A stretch of DNA of 64,000 bases from Flavobacteriaceae bacterium (GTDB lineage: Bacteria > Bacteroidota > Bacteroidia > Flavobacteriales > Flavobacteriaceae): assembly GCA_014238425.1 (NCBI GenBank), contig JABABD010000022.1, forward strand, positions 1-64,000, written 5' to 3'. The position numbers were made by a program, and so were the translations under genes. Under the pieces are notes generated by a model. That model was not told the DNA's origin and searched no databases. It was given only the letters and a program-made list of their open reading frames with translations. Shown here in pieces: positions 9,657 through 18,095 of this stretch (positions are counted from its first letter, which is position 1; each line of letters starts with the position of its first letter).

Positions 9657-9680
9657 TTGAATATGACACCTCATGTTCAA
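9657..9680 (-). other. Hairpin in the 5' leader of the membrane protein gene
   Basis: TTGAATATGA and TCATGTTCAA pair over 10 bp, with one G-U, around a 4-nt loop. The element ends 7 bases upstream of the first start codon of the minus-strand gene at 8945-9649. It could be an operator or a leader hairpin affecting translation. No function is proven. Confidence 0.45.
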
Positions 9681-9783
9681 TATCAATATTTTTTTGGATA
9701 CTAAAAAGCTCTATTTTCTCTAATAAGATTTTAGAAAGTTACATAAATCAATAATTGGTCAAACCAAAATACGCCATAAAGTC

Positions 9784-10437
9784 CTAAAAAAACTCGCGAT
9801 ACTGCATGACCCTGAAATCAAATGTATTAAACTTAGGGTTTTTTGCCTTTAATTGTTTGTACAAGGGGTTACTCCCTATAGATATATTGGCTGCCCCAGA
9901 ACCTGAGGTTAGAGATACAGTTTTTATAGTTCTATCACCCAAATTAAATTGGTGGATTTTTGGTGTTTCTTTAGAGATTAATTCTAACTTTAATTGATAA
10001 TCTTTAATATGTCTCCTAAAAAAATATTCAGGACCATTTTTACTATTTCCTCCGGTAAATAAAAGCGTTTCAATAGTTGAAAATCGCTTTAAATATCCAA
10101 CAACATCTCTTAATTTAATATTTTGCATGCCTAAATCTGATGCATCAATTTTGTTTCTTTCTGCACTTTCTACAATATCGCAAACGCCTATCTTATGTTT
10201 AACAAGGAAGTCCTTACGCTGATTGACAGCTTCTTTAGAATTATCGTAGCGTAACTGCAAATTATGTATCTTTTCAATGTACAACCATAATGAATTATAA
10301 TAGCTTCCGTAACAGAAATTTACATCTTTCTCCAATAGTTCACCAGTTGTAAACCTAGGTGGTGGCAAGGTACCAACAATCAATTTTTTGGTATCCTCTT
10401 GAATAAATGGTTGATATGGGTGTTTATGAAAAAACAC
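9784..10437 (-). CDS. Uracil-DNA glycosylase-superfamily-like protein
   Basis: This 217-residue protein starts with GTG directly after the stop codon of the upstream gene. The N-terminal KKLIVGTLPPPRF and CYGSYYNSLW segments, the middle LLFTGGNSKNGPEYFF and the C-terminal SLTSGSGAAN followed by YKQLK resemble the loops of the uracil-DNA glycosylase fold (compare GTxPP and SxSxAN). The base-excision function is inferred from fold resemblance only. Its partner upstream is a TonB plug protein, an unexpected operon mate. Confidence 0.65.
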   Translation of the reverse strand: MFFHKHPYQPFIQEDTKKLIVGTLPPPRFTTGELLEKDVNFCYGSYYNSLWLYIEKIHNLQLRYDNSKEAVNQRKDFLVKHKIGVCDIVESAERNKIDASDLGMQNIKLRDVVGYLKRFSTIETLLFTGGNSKNGPEYFFRRHIKDYQLKLELISKETPKIHQFNLGDRTIKTVSLTSGSGAANISIGSNPLYKQLKAKNPKFNTFDFRVMQYREFF

Positions 10438-11118
10438 TTAATTTTTAGTGCTAATAACAATTACTCCATTAGAACCACGTGATCCATAAATGGATGCTGC
10501 TGGCCCCTTTAAAACTCTAATTTTTTGAACATTAACAGGTAAAATATTATCAATGCTGTTAACAGGACTGCCATCGACCACAAAAAGTGGTTCTCCTGAG
10601 CCCACTAAAGAATTTACACCTCTAATTCGAATTTGATTTCCTTGCGACACTGTAACTCCAGCGACTCGCCCTCTAATGTAATCAAATATCGTAATATAAT
10701 TAGACAAGTTCTTATCACTATCAGGCTTAAGATTAGGCACGCTTCTTGCCACATATTCTTGATTCTCTTCTGAATAAGTAAGTGCTACTTTTGCACCTCT
10801 TTTAATGCCATTTCTCGTTTTCTTTTTTGCGTCCAAATAGACAAAGTTTATCACCTTTTGATTTTCAACAGTTGAAGATAATAAGCCATATTTATATGAA
10901 TACACATTAATGACTTTAGTACCAGTAGGCAACTCTACAGAATAGAATCCTTTTTTATCTGTTTTAACTCCAGAATTAATTGAGTCAAGGTAAACTAAGG
11001 CCTTAGATACAGGCTTACTTTTACTATTTTTTATGGTGCCCATTAGCGTACTTTGGGTATAACCAAAAGCTACAAAAAACATGAGGAACATTGTTATGGT
11101 GATTCTAGAAGGATTCAC
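10438..11118 (-). CDS. Carboxypeptidase-regulatory and TonB-plug domain protein without a barrel
   Basis: This 226-residue exported protein has a signal peptide (to about residue 20, GYTQS), a CarboxypepD_reg-like domain (LMGTIKNSKSKPVSKALVYLD... about 24-90) and a plug domain ending RGRVAGVTVSQGNQIRIRGVNSL, FVVDGSP and ASIYGSRGSNGVIVISTKN. SusC-type receptors continue with a beta-barrel of some 700 residues; here the protein stops at the end of the plug. Short plug-only proteins are known in Bacteroidota, so this need not be a truncation. The stop is flush with the next gene's GTG. Confidence 0.85.
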   Translation of the reverse strand: MNPSRITITMFLMFFVAFGYTQSTLMGTIKNSKSKPVSKALVYLDSINSGVKTDKKGFYSVELPTGTKVINVYSYKYGLLSSTVENQKVINFVYLDAKKKTRNGIKRGAKVALTYSEENQEYVARSVPNLKPDSDKNLSNYITIFDYIRGRVAGVTVSQGNQIRIRGVNSLVGSGEPLFVVDGSPVNSIDNILPVNVQKIRVLKGPAASIYGSRGSNGVIVISTKN

Positions 11119-11254
11119 AGAGTATTGATTTCTTAAGTATTAAAGATATTCAAAATGTGCAACTTAGACAATCAGGAATCCCTAAATCAAGTCAGTATAA
11201 ATTTTTGTTTAAACTATTGATTTTTTGTACTTTAAGAAATATTAAACTAACATT

Positions 11255-11401
11255 ATGGGAAAAGGAGATAAAAAAACACGTCGCGGAAAAATAAACAGAG
11301 GTACTTTTGGAGTTCTTAGGCCTCGAAAAAAAAAATCAATTATAGTAACAACTAAGCCTAAAAAAGCAAAACCAAAGAAAACAGCAAAGGTTAAAGAGTA
11401 A
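11255..11401 (+). CDS. 30S ribosomal protein THX
   Basis: This is a 48-codon gene. The product begins [18 protein letters not shown] and continues GVLRPRKKK, the THX signature, then a Lys/Pro/Ala-rich basic tail. THX is a small basic protein that fits in the 30S head. It converges on yaaA with two bases between the stop codons. The gene is easy to miss because of its size. Confidence 0.93.
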   Translation: MGKGDKKTRRGKINRGTFGVLRPRKKKSIIVTTKPKKAKPKKTAKVKE

Positions 11402-11403
11402 AA

Positions 11404-12162
11404 TTATCGCGTAAAAACCAATTCGTTACCATTAGACAATTCCTCACTAAAACCATAGCCTTCGTAGTTGAAGCCTTTTACATCATTAATGGTACTGACA
11501 TTGGTGTCAATGATATAGCGTGTCATATAACCTCTAGCTAGTTTTGCAAAAGTCATAATGGTCTTGTATTCACCATTCTTATAATCCTTAAAATTAGCAG
11601 TGACTACTGGTACTTTCAATGCCTTAACGTCTATGGCCTTGAAATATTCGTTACTCGCAAGGTTTAAGAACAATTCATCATCTTCTAGTTCTTCATTCAA
11701 TGCTTGTGTGACTTTCTTACGCCAGAATTCATAGAGATTCTTGTTTTTTCCAACTGGGAATTTAGTTCCCATTTCTAATCGATAAGGTTGCATGAGATCC
11801 AATGGCTTAAGTAAACCATACAATCCAGAAATTATACGAACAGTTTCTTGGAGTTTATTAAGTTTTTTTTCGGGAATCCCATATACGTCTAAACCTCTAT
11901 ACACATCACCGCTAAAAGCATACACAGCAGGCCGTGCATTCTTTTGGTTAAATGGTAAACTCCATTCTTGATTACGTTGGTAGTTAAGTTCACCTAAATT
12001 TGGTGAAATACTCATAAGCTTAGAGAGACTTCTTGCAGATTTCTTTTTAAGCAATTTATTGAGACGCTCCGATTCGCCCAGAAAACAAGCTTCTGTATGC
12101 AGAGAGGTTGGTAATTTACTATCGTAATCAAGAGATTTTGCCGGAGAAAGGACTAATTTCAT
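11404..12162 (-). CDS. yaaA: Peroxide stress protein YaaA (DUF328)
   Basis: This 252-residue protein begins MKLVLSPAKSLDYDSKLP, the conserved YaaA N-terminus, and contains FSGDVYRGLD, ISGLYGLLKPLDLMQPYRLEMGT, NLASNEYFKA and ARGYMTRYII. YaaA limits free iron and DNA damage under hydrogen peroxide stress in E. coli. A start seven codons upstream (12183) is open, but it would lie inside the -7 promoter element, so 12162 is preferred. Confidence 0.94.
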   Translation of the reverse strand: MKLVLSPAKSLDYDSKLPTSLHTEACFLGESERLNKLLKKKSARSLSKLMSISPNLGELNYQRNQEWSLPFNQKNARPAVYAFSGDVYRGLDVYGIPEKKLNKLQETVRIISGLYGLLKPLDLMQPYRLEMGTKFPVGKNKNLYEFWRKKVTQALNEELEDDELFLNLASNEYFKAIDVKALKVPVVTANFKDYKNGEYKTIMTFAKLARGYMTRYIIDTNVSTINDVKGFNYEGYGFSEELSNGNELVFTR

Positions 12163-12180
12163 GTGCTTTGTATTTACCTT

Positions 12181-12214
12181 CAAAATTACAATTAGAAAAG
12201 TTAATTATCAAAAA
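12181..12214 (-). promoter_or_regulatory. Bacteroidota-type promoter of yaaA
   Basis: Reading the minus strand, TTTTTG is followed after exactly 20 bases by TAATTTTG, which fits the Bacteroidota consensus TTTG-N(17-23)-TAnnTTTG. The -7 element ends 18 bases before the yaaA ATG at 12162. This is the best-matching complete promoter in the window. Confidence 0.75.
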
Positions 12215-12268
12215 TAGATTTTTGAAAAAACTAATACGTCAATCGAAAAAATTTATATTTCCAAATAT

Positions 12269-13300
12269 CTAGCTTTGATGCTTAGCATAGTGCTGCCATT
12301 TCTCAATACACTGTTGCATATCATTTGGCAATTCTGAAGTAAATCGCATAAATTCACCAGTTTTTGGATGTTCAAAACCTAGTGTTTTAGCATGCAAGGC
12401 TTGTCTTGGCAATACTTTAAAGCAATTATCTACAAATTGTTTGTATTTGGTAAACGTTGTTCCTTTAAGTATGCGTTCACCTCCATAACGCTCATCATTA
12501 AACAATGTATGTCCAATGTACTTCATGTGCACGCGTATTTGGTGTGTACGTCCTGTTTCAAGTTTACAGGTCATCAATGTGACATAACCAAGTCGTTCAA
12601 TCACTTTATAATGGGTAACAGCAGGTTTTCCTTTACCTTCTTCATCCCCAAAAAAGACCGTATTCTGTAATCTGTTTTTTGGATGCCTACCAATATTTCC
12701 TTCAATAGTGCCTTCATCCTCTTCTACATTACCCCAAACAATTGCCACATATTCACGCTCACTTGTTTTATCAAAAAACTGTTTAGCTAAATGAGTCATG
12801 GCCTCTTCGGTCTTAGCTACCACTAGTAATCCACTAGTATCTTTGTCAATACGATGCACCAAACCTGGGCGTTCACTGGAGTTCTTAGGAAGGTTCTCAA
12901 TATGAAATGTCAAGGCATTGATTAATGTTCCTGAATAATTACCATGACCAGGGTGCACAACCATACCAGCTGGTTTATTAACAACTAAAAGTTCGTCATC
13001 TTCATAAACAATATCAATAGGAATATCTTCAGGAACCAAGAGATTTTCATATGGCGGGTGGGCAAACATGACCTTAATTTGATCATATGGTTTCACCTTA
13101 TAGCTTGATTTTACAGGAATATCATTAACCAAAATATTGCCATTCTTTGCAGCTGCCTGAATTTTATTACGTGTTGCATTTTCAACAAAATTCATCAAGT
13201 ATTTGTCAATACGAAGAGGTTGTTGACCTTTCTCGGCTACAAAAGAATAATGTTCGTAAAGGTTGTCGTTGTCTACTATATCAGATGAGTCTTCAGACAT
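12269..13300 (-). CDS. rluD: RluA/RluD-family 23S rRNA pseudouridine synthase
   Basis: This 343-residue protein has an N-terminal S4 RNA-binding domain (LRIDKYLMNFVENATRNKIQAAAKNGNILVN, about 29-60) and a pseudouridine synthase domain with the catalytic Asp in GLVHRIDKDTSGLLVVAK, plus ETGRTHQIRVHMKYIGH. The length and the order of domains fit RluD; RluC is possible, so the symbol is tentative. It starts 5 bases after the PASTA protein gene and shares its promoter. Confidence 0.88.
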   Translation of the reverse strand: MSEDSSDIVDNDNLYEHYSFVAEKGQQPLRIDKYLMNFVENATRNKIQAAAKNGNILVNDIPVKSSYKVKPYDQIKVMFAHPPYENLLVPEDIPIDIVYEDDELLVVNKPAGMVVHPGHGNYSGTLINALTFHIENLPKNSSERPGLVHRIDKDTSGLLVVAKTEEAMTHLAKQFFDKTSEREYVAIVWGNVEEDEGTIEGNIGRHPKNRLQNTVFFGDEEGKGKPAVTHYKVIERLGYVTLMTCKLETGRTHQIRVHMKYIGHTLFNDERYGGERILKGTTFTKYKQFVDNCFKVLPRQALHAKTLGFEHPKTGEFMRFTSELPNDMQQCIEKWQHYAKHQS

Positions 13301-13305
13301 GATAA

Positions 13306-13866
13306 TTAATTAGATGGTCGTTTACCATTACCTACAACAAGATCAATTTTACTCGTTTTTCCTAGTTTAGTACCTGGCGTCAAATTATTATTATTATAAC
13401 GTAACCCAAGAACCATATCCTTGCCTATATTATCTCGATATGTAATCTTTCCAACCTCAAATCCTAGTGCTTTCAAGACGGGTCTTGCGTTTCGAAGAGT
13501 TTGCTGTCTGAGATCTGGCACCGCCACCTTCCGATAGCCTGAAGGATTTAATGTTAAGTATATTTTCCTATTCTCTTTGACCTTAGCCCCAGCTGAAGGA
13601 TCTTGATCAATCACAGAAAATTTTGGATATTTAGGGTTATAGTTCGCAGAATCTTGAAGTTTGAATTCTAGATTATTATCCTTCAATTCTACCTTAGCTA
13701 CATCGAGTGTTTTACCCTTAAGATTAGGGACCGTTTCAAATTCGTTATGGTTGGTATCCCACTTTAACCATTTGAACACAAAGAAACATAACACTATAAT
13801 AGCAACAACTGCCAACAGTAATTGCTTAAAAAATACTTTACTGGTCAAGAATTTTACAAAGCTCAT
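13306..13866 (-). CDS. PASTA domain membrane protein
   Basis: This 186-residue protein has one N-terminal membrane helix (LLLAVVAIIVLCFFVFKWL, about 15-33) and then extracytoplasmic PASTA repeats: FETVPNLKGKTLDVAKVELKDNNL, KVAVPDLRQQTLRNARPVLKALGFEVG and a third, short one. PASTA domains bind peptidoglycan fragments; no kinase domain is attached, as is usual in Bacteroidota. It diverges from the D-Ala-D-Ala ligase gene, which fits a cell-wall role. Confidence 0.88.
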   Translation of the reverse strand: MSFVKFLTSKVFFKQLLLAVVAIIVLCFFVFKWLKWDTNHNEFETVPNLKGKTLDVAKVELKDNNLEFKLQDSANYNPKYPKFSVIDQDPSAGAKVKENRKIYLTLNPSGYRKVAVPDLRQQTLRNARPVLKALGFEVGKITYRDNIGKDMVLGLRYNNNNLTPGTKLGKTSKIDLVVGNGKRPSN

Positions 13867-13884
13867 CTAAAAAATATTATCGCA

Positions 13885-13892
13885 CAAATATA
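13885..13892 (-). promoter_or_regulatory. -7 element for the PASTA-rluD operon
   Basis: The minus strand reads TATATTTG here, matching TAnnTTTG, 18 bases upstream of the PASTA gene start. No clear -33 TTTG is visible, so only the -7 element is supported. Confidence 0.55.
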
Positions 13893-13969
13893 TAAAATCT
13901 GCTAGGTTTTTAGTTTACAGATAATAAATGATATTTTTACAAAAACGTTTTTAATCCTGTTTTATTAGT

Positions 13970-14953
13970 ATGCAAAAACACATCGGCATAATCATGGGAG
14001 GCTATTCTAGTGAATATGAGATTTCCCTAAAAAGCGGACAGGTGGTTTATGAATCCTTGGACGCTTCTAAATATCTAGCCTACAGAATACACATTTTCAA
14101 GGATAGATGGGTATTTTTTGATATCTATGGCGATGAATTTCCTGTTGATAAGAATGATTTTTCAATCATGATAAATGAAACGAAGATTAGCTTTGATTGC
14201 GTTTTCAATGCCATTCATGGATCTCCAGGAGAAGATGGATTCATGCAAGGTTATTTTGAACTGTTAGGTATACCACACACCAGTTGTACCATGTATCAAG
14301 CAGCATTAACCTTTAACAAGCGAGATTTGCTTTCTACACTCAAACCATACGGCATCAAATGTGCAGATTCTTATTATTTGAATCTAGGAGATACCGTCAA
14401 TGAAATTGACATCATTGAAAAAGTTGGGTTACCTTGTTTTGTAAAAGCCAACAAAGCTGGAAGTAGTTTTGGTATAAGCAAAGTGTATAAAAAAGAAGAT
14501 TTAAATAAAGCCATTGATGTCGCTTTCAAGGAAGATGACGAAATTATTATTGAATCCTATTTAGATGGAACTGAAGTATCTGTAGGAGTAATAACCTACA
14601 ATGGAAAAACAAGAGTTCTTCCAATAACAGAAATTGTTAGTGATAATGATTTTTTTGATTACAAAGCTAAATACCTCGGTGAATCCAAAGAGATAACGCC
14701 TGCAAGACTGACAAAGGAACAAGAAGAAAAAGTGAATATCGTTGCAAAAAGCGTTTATGAGATATTGAAATTAAGTGGCTTCTCGCGTAGCGAATATATC
14801 TTCAATAATGGAGAACCTCACCTTTTAGAAGTGAATACCATTCCTGGATTCACCAAAGAGAGTCTCTTGCCACAACAAGCAACTTGTGCAGGTATTAGCT
14901 TAACAGAATTATTTGGCAATGCCATTGAAGAAGCTTTGAATAAAAAAGTGTAA
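13970..14953 (+). CDS. ddl: D-alanine--D-alanine ligase
   Basis: This 327-residue ATP-grasp enzyme makes the D-Ala-D-Ala dipeptide of peptidoglycan. Features are the N-terminal IGIIMGGYSSEYEISLKSG, FNAIHGSPGEDGFMQGYFELLGIPHTS, the ATP-binding FVKANKAGSSFGISKV, and LEVNTIPGFTKESLLPQQA with metal ligands. The context is typical for Bacteroidota: ddl is followed 9 bases later by coaD. Confidence 0.95.
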   Translation: MQKHIGIIMGGYSSEYEISLKSGQVVYESLDASKYLAYRIHIFKDRWVFFDIYGDEFPVDKNDFSIMINETKISFDCVFNAIHGSPGEDGFMQGYFELLGIPHTSCTMYQAALTFNKRDLLSTLKPYGIKCADSYYLNLGDTVNEIDIIEKVGLPCFVKANKAGSSFGISKVYKKEDLNKAIDVAFKEDDEIIIESYLDGTEVSVGVITYNGKTRVLPITEIVSDNDFFDYKAKYLGESKEITPARLTKEQEEKVNIVAKSVYEILKLSGFSRSEYIFNNGEPHLLEVNTIPGFTKESLLPQQATCAGISLTELFGNAIEEALNKKV

Positions 14954-14962
14954 TTTTAATAT

Positions 14963-15421
14963 ATGAGACGTGCATTATTCCCTGGATCTTTTGATCCGCT
15001 AACCCTTGGACACTATGACATCATAAAAAGAGGTGTCAAGCTTTTTGACGAAATCATTGTCGCCATTGGCATCAATGCTTCGAAAAAATACATGTTCTCA
15101 CTTGAAGAACGAAAAAAATTCATTGAAGATGCCTTCAAGGATGAGGCAAAGGTGAAAGTGGTCAGTTACGAAGGGTTAACAGTCAATTATTGCAAAGAAA
15201 TTGGTGTGAAATTTATTCTACGAGGGCTTAGGAATCCAGCAGATTTTGAATTTGAAAAAGCCATAGCACATACGAATAGGGACTTGGCGCCAATTGAAAC
15301 AGTGTTCTTATTAACTGCCGCAAAGACATCCTATATTGCCTCTTCTATAGTACGCGATGTGATACGAAATGATGGAGATTATACTAAACTAGTACCCAAA
15401 AGTGTCAGAGTAATAAAATGA
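14963..15421 (+). CDS. coaD: Phosphopantetheine adenylyltransferase
   Basis: This 152-residue nucleotidyltransferase carries out the penultimate step of coenzyme A synthesis. It begins RRALFPGSFDPLTLGHYDIIKRG with the (T/H)xGH motif, and contains ILRGLRNPADFEFE and the ISSTxVR-like motif YIASSIVRDVI. The length is normal. Its stop overlaps the next start (ATGA). Confidence 0.96.
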   Translation: MRRALFPGSFDPLTLGHYDIIKRGVKLFDEIIVAIGINASKKYMFSLEERKKFIEDAFKDEAKVKVVSYEGLTVNYCKEIGVKFILRGLRNPADFEFEKAIAHTNRDLAPIETVFLLTAAKTSYIASSIVRDVIRNDGDYTKLVPKSVRVIK

Positions 15422-15834
15422 CACCTTTTAAGCTCAATTATCTGGACCATATTGCGATTCGTGTCAAGGACATGCAAACATCAATTGATTGGTATGAACG
15501 CATCATAGGTTTAGAAAAACATCAATATGAAGAATGGGGAGAGTACCCAATATTCATGATGTCTGGAAAAGCAGGTGTCGCCATATTTCCAGCGAACCTA
15601 AAAAACGGCGAATTCATAAAAGCATCACCAAGTACATTTATAGATCATTTTGCCTTTAATGTTTCCAATGCGGATTTCAAGAAAGCCCAAGAGTATTTCA
15701 ACGCTATAGAAGAGCGCTTTGTATTTCAAGACCACCACTACACGCATTCAATTTACCTTAAAGACCCAGATAAGCACACCGTTGAGCTCACGACCTTAGT
15801 TGTGAATGAAGATTCTTTTTATAAAGGCAAATAA
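15418..15834 (+). CDS. VOC-family (glyoxalase-like) protein
   Basis: This 138-residue protein has the two beta-alpha-beta-beta-beta units of the vicinal oxygen chelate fold: LDHIAIRVKDMQTSIDWYERIIGL near the start and IDHFAFNVSNADFKKAQEYF in the second half, then SIYLKDPDKHTVELTT. Likely metal ligands are the His residues in DHIA and DHFA and the Glu in VELT. The substrate is unknown. It is coupled to coaD by a 4-base overlap. Confidence 0.85.
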   Translation: MTPFKLNYLDHIAIRVKDMQTSIDWYERIIGLEKHQYEEWGEYPIFMMSGKAGVAIFPANLKNGEFIKASPSTFIDHFAFNVSNADFKKAQEYFNAIEERFVFQDHHYTHSIYLKDPDKHTVELTTLVVNEDSFYKGK

Positions 15835-15858
15835 TTCATGTAATTTAAGATATATGTT

Positions 15859-15881
15859 TATATTTGTGAGTGTTCACTCAC
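15859..15881 (+). promoter_or_regulatory. tetR promoter with overlapping operator dyad
   Basis: TATATTTG at 15859-15866 matches the -7 consensus. Its last base is the first base of a perfect inverted repeat, GTGAGTG-TT-CACTCAC (15866-15881), which ends 5 bases before the tetR ATG. A 16-bp dyad of the TGAGTG...CACTCA type at the transcription start is what a TetR repressor would use to control its own gene. Confidence 0.72.
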
Positions 15882-15886
15882 TTTAA

Positions 15887-16408
15887 ATGACCGCTAAGCA
15901 ATATCAAATCTTGAAAGCTGCTCTTCAATTATTTTCTGAAGAAGGCTATCACGCCACTTCCACCAGCAAAGTAGCCAAAAGTGCAGGTGTGAGCGAAGGC
16001 CTAATATTTCGTCACTTTAAGAATAAAAACGGCTTGCTTGACAGCACTATTAACGAAATAGAGTTAAGAGTGAATCAACTATTACAACCAATATTAAACG
16101 AAGAGAACCCAAAGAAAGTCATTAGAAAAACTATTGAATTACTCTTTAACATTGATGAAAATGACTTAAAGTGCTTGAAACTGCAATTAAAATTAAAATG
16201 GGAATTAGACAACCATGAAATTGAAACATTAGAATCTCTTAAACCGTGTCTCAAAAAGGCATTTGCCAAATTACGATACCGAACTCCAGAGCTGGAAACA
16301 GAATACCTGATACAGCATCTAAATGGATTAACAGCTGCAATTATAAAAGACTCTATTAACGATAAAAAAACGGCTAAGGTGTTTTTATTGCGAAAATATT
16401 ATTTATAA
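15887..16408 (+). CDS. TetR/AcrR-family transcriptional regulator
   Basis: This 173-residue protein has an N-terminal TetR helix-turn-helix: YQILKAALQLFSEEGYHATSTSKVAKSAGVSEGLIFRHFKNKNGLLDS (about 5-52). The C-terminal part is the variable ligand-binding, dimerisation region and gives no clue to the inducer. It is preceded by a perfect operator-like dyad and followed by a second, shorter dyad of the same kind. The target is at least its own promoter. Confidence 0.9.
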   Translation: MTAKQYQILKAALQLFSEEGYHATSTSKVAKSAGVSEGLIFRHFKNKNGLLDSTINEIELRVNQLLQPILNEENPKKVIRKTIELLFNIDENDLKCLKLQLKLKWELDNHEIETLESLKPCLKKAFAKLRYRTPELETEYLIQHLNGLTAAIIKDSINDKKTAKVFLLRKYYL

Positions 16409-16410
16409 AA

Positions 16411-16424
16411 TGAGTGTTTACTCA
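16411..16424. promoter_or_regulatory. Second TetR-operator-like dyad
   Basis: TGAGT-GTTT-ACTCA is a 14-bp inverted repeat which, without gaps, shares 12 of 14 bases with the core of the dyad upstream of tetR. It fills the 16-base gap between the convergent stop codons of tetR and the SulP gene. Its position is odd for an operator. It may be a second binding site or a leftover of duplication. Confidence 0.45.
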
Positions 16425-18044
16425 CTATTTCTCTAACGTATATTCAGATAAAGGTTTCGTAAATTTTTCGGGATTGGCAGCCAAATGGTATCGCGGATCA
16501 TCAATATCCTCTTCTATGACTTCCCTGAATTTAGGACTTGCCTTATACAACAACACTTTACAGTCTTCACTTAGGTGCTTGAGCTTAATAGATTTTCCTA
16601 CTGCTTCATATTTTTCAACCAGATTAAAAATAGCTTCCAATGCCGAATGATCGCTGATTCGGGATTCTACAAAATCTATTTCAACCTTGTCCGGGTCGTT
16701 CTTCACATCAAACTTCTCATTAAAAGCCGTAATACTTCCGAAGAAAAGCGGGCCCCAAATTTCATACACCTTGGTTCCATCTTCTCGCATGCGCTTGCGA
16801 GCACGAATACGTTTCGCGTTTTCCCAGGAAAACACCAATGCACTCACTATCACTCCCGCAATCACAGCTACTGCCAAATCAAAGAAAACAGTTAAGGTAG
16901 ATACTAATATTAACACAAATAAATCAGTCAACGGAATTTTGTTCATAATCCTAAAACTGCTCCATGCAAAGGTCCCTATAACCACCATAAACATAACACC
17001 CACCAACGCTGCAATAGGCACCCGCTCAATCAATCCTGAAGCGAATAATATAAATCCTAATAAGGCTAGAGCTGCAACGATTCCGGATAGCCTACCGCGA
17101 CCACCTCCTTTAATATTAATGATGGATTGACCAATCATAGCACAACCACCCATACCACCAAATAATCCTGTAACTATATTTGCACCTCCTTGAGCCAAAC
17201 ATTCTCTATTAGAATTTCCCCTAGTTTCCGTTAATTCATCAATAAGGTTCAAGGTCATTAAGGATTCAATCAATCCAATTGCCGCGAGAATAATGGCATA
17301 TGGACCTATGAACACCAATGTTTCCATATTAAATGGTATTTTATTGAAAATAGCAAACTGGAATTCAGGCAATCCACCTTTTAATCCTTCTCCTCCTCCA
17401 TCTTTAATGAAGCTCCCCACGGTAGCGACATCTAAATTCCCGAAAATCACAATAGCTGACACTACTAAAATAGCAATCAAGGCTTCTGGTAATTTCTTAG
17501 TAAGCTTTGGCAACCCAAACATAATGCCCATAGTTAATCCAACAAGGCCTAACATAATCAAAAGCTGAGAGCCATTAAACCATGCACCTTTGGCATCTCT
17601 AAACATACCCAATTGCGATATGAATATTACAATAGCCAAACCATTAACAAAGCCCATCATCACTGGATGCGGAATCAACCTAACAAACTTACCTAGCTTA
17701 AAAACACCAGCTAACATCTGTATAAAACCCATCAAAATAACAGTAGCAAAGAGATAATATAGTCCTAAACTCTCACCTTCTGCTCCCATAGCATTTCCCT
17801 TGGCAACTAAAGCTACCATCACTACAGCCAAAGCTCCTGTAGCGCCACTGATCATCCCTGGACGACCACCAAAAACTGCTGTAATCAGTCCAATCATAAA
17901 AGCGGCATACAATCCAACTAATGGATCGACACCAGCTACAAAAGCAAAAGCCACTGCTTCTGGCACCAAGGCCAATGCAACGGTAAATCCGCTTAAAATA
18001 TCATTCTTAGCATTTGCTGCGCGTTTACGTATGAATTCTGTCAT
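16425..18044 (-). CDS. SulP-family inorganic anion transporter with STAS domain
   Basis: This 539-residue transporter has the SulP N-terminus (NDILSGFTVALALVPEAVAFAFVAGVDPLVGLYAAFM), a dozen or so membrane segments, FGGMGGCAMIGQSIINIKGGGRGRLSG, and a C-terminal STAS domain (YEIWGPLFFGSITAFNEKF... ISDHSALEAIFNLVEKY). Substrates in the family include sulfate and bicarbonate; the one here is not known. The reading frame is open for 56 more codons upstream, but a promoter lies at 18066-18095, so the start at 18044 is chosen. Confidence 0.9.
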   Translation of the reverse strand: MTEFIRKRAANAKNDILSGFTVALALVPEAVAFAFVAGVDPLVGLYAAFMIGLITAVFGGRPGMISGATGALAVVMVALVAKGNAMGAEGESLGLYYLFATVILMGFIQMLAGVFKLGKFVRLIPHPVMMGFVNGLAIVIFISQLGMFRDAKGAWFNGSQLLIMLGLVGLTMGIMFGLPKLTKKLPEALIAILVVSAIVIFGNLDVATVGSFIKDGGGEGLKGGLPEFQFAIFNKIPFNMETLVFIGPYAIILAAIGLIESLMTLNLIDELTETRGNSNRECLAQGGANIVTGLFGGMGGCAMIGQSIINIKGGGRGRLSGIVAALALLGFILFASGLIERVPIAALVGVMFMVVIGTFAWSSFRIMNKIPLTDLFVLILVSTLTVFFDLAVAVIAGVIVSALVFSWENAKRIRARKRMREDGTKVYEIWGPLFFGSITAFNEKFDVKNDPDKVEIDFVESRISDHSALEAIFNLVEKYEAVGKSIKLKHLSEDCKVLLYKASPKFREVIEEDIDDPRYHLAANPEKFTKPLSEYTLEK

Positions 18045-18065
18045 GAGGCGTGTTCTTAGAAGCTG

Positions 18066-18095
18066 CAAAAATACGGCTAAAATGAAGAATTGCAA
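18066..18095 (-). promoter_or_regulatory. Promoter of the SulP transporter gene
   Basis: On the minus strand TTG is followed after 19 bases by TATTTTTG, matching the Bacteroidota promoter pattern. The -7 element ends 21 bases upstream of the preferred start codon at 18044 and rules out the longer reading frame. Confidence 0.65.

Noticed and set aside
10438-11118. Plug protein as a broken SusC receptor
   Set aside because: It has a clean stop after the plug, no barrel fragments follow, and short plug-only proteins are known in this phylum.
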